From Spirodela intermedia (taxonomy: Eukaryota; Streptophyta; Magnoliopsida; Alismatales; Araceae): a stretch of DNA of 64,000 nt. Numbering within the stretch: position 1 is the first letter of the stretch; each line of letters starts with the position of its first letter. Under the pieces are notes generated by a model. That model ran no database searches. It had not been told where the DNA came from and was given only the letters and a program-made list of their open reading frames with translations. The stretch lies in the NCBI GenBank assembly GCA_902729315.2, contig LR746272.1, positions 12,662,327-12,726,326 on the forward strand. The letters are read 5' to 3'. This document shows positions 59,747 to 64,000 of this stretch, one piece after another. A program made the translations under genes and the position numbers.

Positions 59747-60365
59747 GCCTAAATTACAAATTTTGATAGATGGGTGTACTATCCTTCTGAACACGCATAA
59801 TAGAGGTAAAGCTTCTCCATTCATTCTAGGGAGCTTTTTGTATAAGTCGATTATGGGGATCCTACTTTATGATATTAGTCAATTATGAGTTATGCTGCAT
59901 ATTGAATCTCACTACAAATCTGAATACATCAAGGTGGAAATGAAACGGTTAAACTTATAACTAACTACTCTGAGAAATTTCTCTTCATTTTGGCGTTGAT
60001 GTCTAGCAGAATGTTCTGATCGACAAAAGTCCACCCACTAGATACTCTTTGAAGTATGTAGCCACACCCAAATGACCAATCGTATGGTTGTATTGATTCT
60101 TTGTCATATATAATATTATGTAACACGTGCACACAATTTCTAGCCATATTAGTCGAGGAACAATTTCATTTGGGATGTGTTTTACATTTATGAAAATTTT
60201 ATGAAGCTTTTAAGATGCTTGGTTCTTTGAAGATGCGTTGATTTTGTTCTTGTTCCGAACTTCCTTTGAGTAAAATGGTGGGATTTTTTTTTTCGAGTAT
60301 AAATGGTGGTATCTTCAGCTTGTCGCTTCTCAATTTTGCTTTATGTCATCAGGCTTTGCTTTGCT
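59747..60365 (+). repeat. Copy of the FRS11-like 3' flank (copy 1)
   Basis: From GCCTAAATTACAAATTTTGA onward it parallels 52268-53030 with substitutions and indels. Landmarks are TTGATAGATGGGTGTACT, GAACACGCATAAT, GGGAGCTTTTTGTATAAGTC, ATATTAGTCGAGGAACAATT and TTTTGTTCTTGTTCC. The FRS11 coding end is absent here, unlike in copy 2. Confidence 0.85.
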
Positions 60366-61369
60366 TTTCTTTGACGTATTATCTCTTTATCCTAATTTTA
60401 TTTTCATGAAATAACACCTTAAAGCTCCATTTTCAATTTTAATTACCTATGAGAATCATATAATATAGCTGTAAATAGATCTTATTTCTTAATGAAATTC
60501 ATAGCAGATTGAAATTGAAATTGAAAATGGAGGTTTAAAAGAGATTGAGACAACAGATACGTGCAAGACCACATATCACTAGTCTTTGGCAGGGAGGGAC
60601 CTTTTAGACAAATTAATGATGAAATGATTGAATTTAAATTCACTGAAGTGGGGATCGAATAAAAGCCTAATGCCTACTTTATTAGATAGATATTCCTTGG
60701 TTATTATGATGTAGAATGGGGAAATTTTTATTTTATTTCCACTCTTTTTAGGAGCTATTTGCATTAGTTCGAGATGGCTACATTAGGGTGAGTAGAGCCA
60801 AGATTAATGACTCATTTCGTATAGTTTTTGTGCTCTCTAATAATCACACTCCACAATATTTGCATGTTTATGTATCATGTTGCTTGTAGTAATATCACCC
60901 TAGTTGCATGTGCATCATTGTGTTCTTGAAAAGATTAAATTCGAGATCGACCGCAAGGATTTCTTTTGATTTTGGCATCAATGCCAAGTAGAAACTCACG
61001 ATCACCCACTGGACGTGATTACATGGAAAGCAGGTATACCCCAATGCTCAATTATAACTTTTCTTTGTTAACAAAATTAAGGTATAAAATTTCGATAAGA
61101 TGATGACTATACAGACTATTTGCTCTACATTCTTTTGGTCTGGTGTGAATGTATAGAAGTATATAGAACATGAACGAGCTAAATACCTACTGTATGGTCT
61201 TCGTATACAACATCAGTTGCTAGGATTACCCAGTTATTCAGACAATCAGCATTTCGGATATTTGACATTGATGGAAACTTTCGCAAGGTTTTCAGCTGCA
61301 TTGTTCTTTGCAGAAGCTCTAATTTCTGTGTTCTTGACTTTCCCCCGGTAAAAGGTCAGTAAGTCGGCT
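60366..61369. other. AT-rich spacer with a third FRS11-flank fragment
   Basis: Mostly unrecognised. At about 60950-61060 a diverged stretch (TTTTGATTTTGGCATCAATG, then CCCACTGGACGTG and CCAATGCTCAATTATAA) parallels 52560-52660 and 59985-60085, a further partial copy of the FRS11 3' flank. No gene was seen. Confidence 0.5.
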
Positions 61370-61599
61370 TGTTATATTCTGTGGGAAGAAAAATGAGGAG
61401 AGGGGGTCTCCACACGTTTAGTCACATATCCGACTGTTCTACTGGGACACCCTCAGGTCTGCAAGTATTGGGCCCTATCCGGGCCAAGTGGGCTTTTCAA
61501 AAGGGTAATTTCTATGCGAGTGAAGAAAGAACAATTTTCGCTCTACGTCGGAGGTTTTTCCGATGGTCTACTCGTGGAATCGCCGCTCCGATCCTAACA
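61370..61599 (+). mobile_element. 230-bp LTR-like unit, TGTTA...TAACA
   Basis: This segment begins TGTTATATTC and ends CGATCCTAACA, giving the 5-bp inverted TGTTA/TAACA ends typical of Ty1/copia-class LTRs. A primer-binding-like site follows two bases later. A matching 3' LTR was not found in the window, so target-site duplications cannot be tested. Alternatives: a chance TG...CA frame, or a solo 5' end. Confidence 0.6.
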
Positions 61600-61601
61600 A
61601 G

Positions 61602-61613
61602 TGGTTTCAGAGC
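61602..61613 (+). mobile_element. Primer-binding-site-like sequence (initiator tRNA-Met)
   Basis: TGGTTTCAGAGC differs at one of 12 positions from TGGTATCAGAGC, the common plant retrotransposon primer site. Its position two bases past the TAACA end supports the LTR call. Confidence 0.6.
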
Positions 61614-62452
61614 GCAGAGCGCAGGGAAGAGCGGCGTGGATGAGCAGAGGTTAGCTCGAGTGTGGGTACTGGTGGCTGGTGGTCTACACGATTGGAGGCG
61701 CGCAGTGTCGTGAGGAACGGCACTGGCACGGTTGTAGGCCTGCGGCGGCGGCGTGTTGCTGTGCTGAATGGCGCCGACACGGCTGGAGGCGCGCGGTCGC
61801 GTGCAGTGCCGTGTGAACCGGTGCCAGCACATTTTGAGCAGCCGCATGAGAAGCACGGTACCCGAGCGCAGCCGCGCTGACGGTATGTGCTGGTTTGGGG
61901 CTTAACAGTGCCCAGATAGGGGGAGTTACCCGTGTGGAGAGCGTGCAAGCGATGCACACCGGTACGGCGCGGAACTGCGCCGGCGGGAGGACGCTCACGG
62001 ATCAGTAAGGCGACAATGGTCGCTGGATGGTTTGTGCGACGACGGTTGCGGAAGGCCTAAGTGCGCGCGGGCGACGCGTTCTATAACGGCGCAGAACAGA
62101 GCCGGGCGACTAGGGTCGCGGAGCGGCCTGTGCGACGACGGTCGGAGGTGGCCTGATCAAGGACGCTCGCTGGAAAGCCAGGCGATGATGCTTGCGGGGT
62201 GGCTGCGCGACGACGGTCGTGGATCGACCAGGCGACAGTGGTCGCGGGAGGTCGGTGATGCGCAGAACTGTGCAGAGCCCTGCGGAATGGCGTCGGCACG
62301 GAAGAAGCTAAGCAGGAACGATACCGTCACGATAGGCTTGGCTGCGCTGAAGGTGTTCGTTGAAATGCGCAGGAAGCGCATGAGGCAACGACGCAAGAAC
62401 AGCACGGCACCTTCCCAGTTCACCGTGGGAGCTCGTGACCTGGGCGGGACAT
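61614..62452 (+). mobile_element. GC-rich non-coding internal region after the LTR-like unit
   Basis: This ~840-bp tract is far GC-richer than its surroundings. It is built from loosely repeated words: TGCGACGACGGT(C/T)G recurs at about 62035, 62130 and 62210, with GGCGACAATGGTCGC and GGCGACAGTGGTCGC between, and GCGCG-TCG-GTGCAGT-like words near 61700-61810. ORFs on both strands are compositional and match no retroelement protein, so the unit would be a non-autonomous element if it is one. Confidence 0.45.
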
Positions 62453-62822
62453 GCGATTAAAGATTGGGGAGCCCGATTGGAGCAATATGCAGGTCTGGTG
62501 CAAGATTTCTTCCTACCTAGGTCATCGGAAACATAGCATGGCAGATCAACTGCAGACCTCTGTGAAAAGCCTACTACATGGGCATAACCTTGGTTAGGCT
62601 TCTTCCCCATGTTTATGACTGCATTAGAACTCCACGAATGAACGTCTGCTTTGACGAAGCGAATGAGTTTGTGGACGCTGATTTGGGATTGTATTCCAGA
62701 ACGGGGGATGTTTTGATAACATCTATTGCAGGTTTACGGGCAGTCGTGGTCTATTTCCAGCAGAGACGTGGCAGCCATGCGGAAACCAAACGGATGCCGT
62801 GGCTGGGCCTTGACAGGCTTTA
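62453..62822 (+). pseudogene. DUF2921 C-terminal pseudogene, copy 2
   Basis: It begins abruptly with GATTAAAGATTGGGGAGCC, equivalent to 59121 in copy 1. It reads GLVQDFF, then after a frameshift YYMGITLVRLLPHVYDCIRT, NEFVDADLGLYSRTGDVL and AVVVYFQQRRGSHAE. About 123 codons of the C-terminus remain, joined on the left to the GC-rich tract. Confidence 0.8.
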
Positions 62823-62980
62823 GTCTTCGCGGTCGGGAGGCTATGACTGATGGGCCCGCAAAAGCACGGAAAGACAGCGAATAAAGGTTGACTTTTCATG
62901 ATTCCAAGATGAAAACACTTACACAATCATCCCCTCCTGTGCTCTTTGTTTGGCTCCAGCCCCCCACGAAATCTACAGGA

Positions 62981-63259
62981 AACAAGCGTCTTATCTGTGT
63001 GAAATGCATGCCAACCATTGATGGAATCGCCTTCATCATGCTAGTCGTTGATTCAACGGACAACTGTGATGCATGAGTTGATGGCATTACGGAAGTGGAC
63101 TCAGGGCTGAGTGATTCTCAGCCCGACCCCATCCTGAACCCTTCGCAGGCCAATAAACGGGGAAAGAGACTAGAGAAGAGGGTTGTCCCAAAGAAAACTT
63201 CTGAGGTGGTTCAGACGACGAATGGCCCTTCCAGGTATGTTGACAATGACGGGGACTGA
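62981..63259 (+). pseudogene. FRS11-like C-terminal coding fragment
   Basis: Homologous to the last ~95 codons of the FRS11-like gene (51926-52233). Landmarks are VKCMPTIDGIAF, VVDSTDNCDA then a stop (TGA 63074-63076), and after it VDSGLSDSQPDPILNPSQAN and VVPKKTSEVVQTTNGPS, ending in VDNDGD and TGA. The copy has a single VV-T-NG segment where the intact gene has two. It is joined on its left to DUF2921 copy 2 by the same GGTTGACTTTTCATGATT linker seen after copy 1. Confidence 0.85.
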
Positions 63260-63287
63260 ATGGGAGTTTATTTCTAAGACCACTAAG

Positions 63288-63560
63288 ACCACAAAATTTC
63301 TAGCCATATTAGTCGAGAAATAATTTCACTTAGGATAATTTGATATTTATGGAAAATTTAAAATGCATAGTTCTTTCAAAAAGTGTTGATTCAGTTCTTG
63401 TTCCAACCTTTCTTTGAGTCAAATATTGGGATCATTGCTTTTTTTGAGTAGATGATGTGGTGTCCTCAGTCCGTTGCTTCTCATGCTTCTTTCTATCACC
63501 AGGCTCCAATCTCGGCCAGATTGAAGCTAAGTCTTGGAGCCAGCAATGCAGAGGCAGAGA
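63288..63560 (+). repeat. Copy of the FRS11-like 3' flank (copy 2)
   Basis: CACAAAATTTCTAGCCATAT and the following 250 bp parallel 52797-53060. They include ATTTATGGAAAATTTA, AAAAAGTGTTGATT, TCTTTGAGTCAAATATTGGG and TCACCAGGCT. The flank between 52234 and 52790 is deleted in this copy. Confidence 0.85.
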
Positions 63561-64000
63561 GGCCATGAGGTTTGGGGGCTTGCTTAAGCTTTCAGTTACT
63601 TGGGGAAGATTGGGCTCTTAACAACTCATCTCAAGACGAGGATCGAAATATAGATCAAAAGTCGTATAAGTGAAGTCAATGAGATGGGTATTGTCACGAA
63701 GCAGATGAAAGTTAAAGCCACTACACAAGTGAACATATCCTACTCGCCTTGAAGGTGAGACGAACCCATGCTCCCTTCTTCTGTTTAGATAATTTCTGCC
63801 CTCCCAGGCAAGGGATGCCTTTCTTTGATTAAAGGATGAGTAATGAATGTGAGAATACTAGTGGTCTATTCTCAAGCACGAGATAAGCTCTCCCTCTCTT
63901 TGAAGGGAAGATTGGGGAGGGGGGGATCCCATAGACCTATTTGAGAGAATTCTTAAGGTATATATAGCTATATCGTGGCTTATTTGACAAGTGTTCTCAA
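63561..64000. other. Right-end sequence, no gene recognised
   Basis: Contains GGGATGCCTTTCTTTGATTA and AAGGATGAGTAATGAATG (about 63814-63856), matching 58668-58708 upstream of DUF2921 copy 1. This suggests the start of another repeat unit. The window ends here. Confidence 0.5.

Noticed and set aside
61512-62610. Several 72-142-codon overlapping frames on both strands
   Set aside because: All lie in the GC-rich repetitive tract, are open on both strands because stops are rare there, and show no retroelement or host domain.
1-64000. tRNA, rRNA or organellar DNA insertions
   Set aside because: I saw no cloverleaf with conserved A and B boxes and no rRNA or chloroplast-like coding blocks, but I could not run a dedicated search.

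Overview
This is a gene-dense stretch of a flowering-plant nuclear genome. Evidence: GT-AG introns of about 80-2,600 bp, plant-only protein families, chloroplast and thylakoid targeting, site II (GGCCCA) promoter elements, GA/CT microsatellites and decayed Ty3/gypsy DNA. The species cannot be fixed. The proteins look neither grass- nor Brassicaceae-like, so an early-diverging angiosperm or magnoliid is my low-confidence guess. I rebuilt the gene models exon by exon from splice signals, reading-frame continuity and remembered family sequences. All seven complete models keep frame across every junction and end at one stop.

Layout. <1-272 (-): 5' part of Mediator subunit MED19. 2095-2700: ~117-bp tandem repeats full of site II elements. 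3218-6362 (-): ten-exon PsbP-domain lumen protein (PPD5-like). 8398-8953 (+): CID5-type PAM2-CUE protein, divergent from PPD5. 9640-28301 (-): the complete 26-exon NAA15/OMA gene (908 aa). 30266-35623 (-): seven-exon plant XRCC1 (364 aa). 37497-45234 (+): CENP-C (about 1,039 aa), in which a three-exon module is triplicated. 45738-46650 (-): DUF4598/NOPCHAP1-like gene. 47200-48853: three ~570-bp tandem repeats. 49836-52233 (+): FAR1-related (FRS11-like) gene. 53130-58650: decayed, nested Ty3/gypsy elements. 58880-63560: duplicated DUF2921 C-terminal pseudogenes joined to FRS11 3'-end copies, with an LTR-like unit and a GC-rich tract between them.

The genes are housekeeping functions: transcription, N-terminal acetylation, base-excision repair, kinetochore, thylakoid lumen and mRNA-binding regulation. 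They share no pathway, but two head-to-head pairs (PPD5/CID5 and XRCC1/CENPC) probably share promoter regions. From memory, PPD5-CID5 and NAA15-XRCC1 are also neighbours in Arabidopsis (At5g11450/At5g11440 and At1g80410/At1g80420), which suggests conserved microsynteny.

The most unusual signal is CENPC. Its A, B and C exons (260/257/254, 198/198/198 and 40/40/40 bp) are repeated three times, and five of the six A and B splice donors are GC instead of GT. The second is the repeated DUF2921/FRS11-3'-end block at the right end, which holds a 230-bp LTR-like unit with a tRNA-Met-type primer site.
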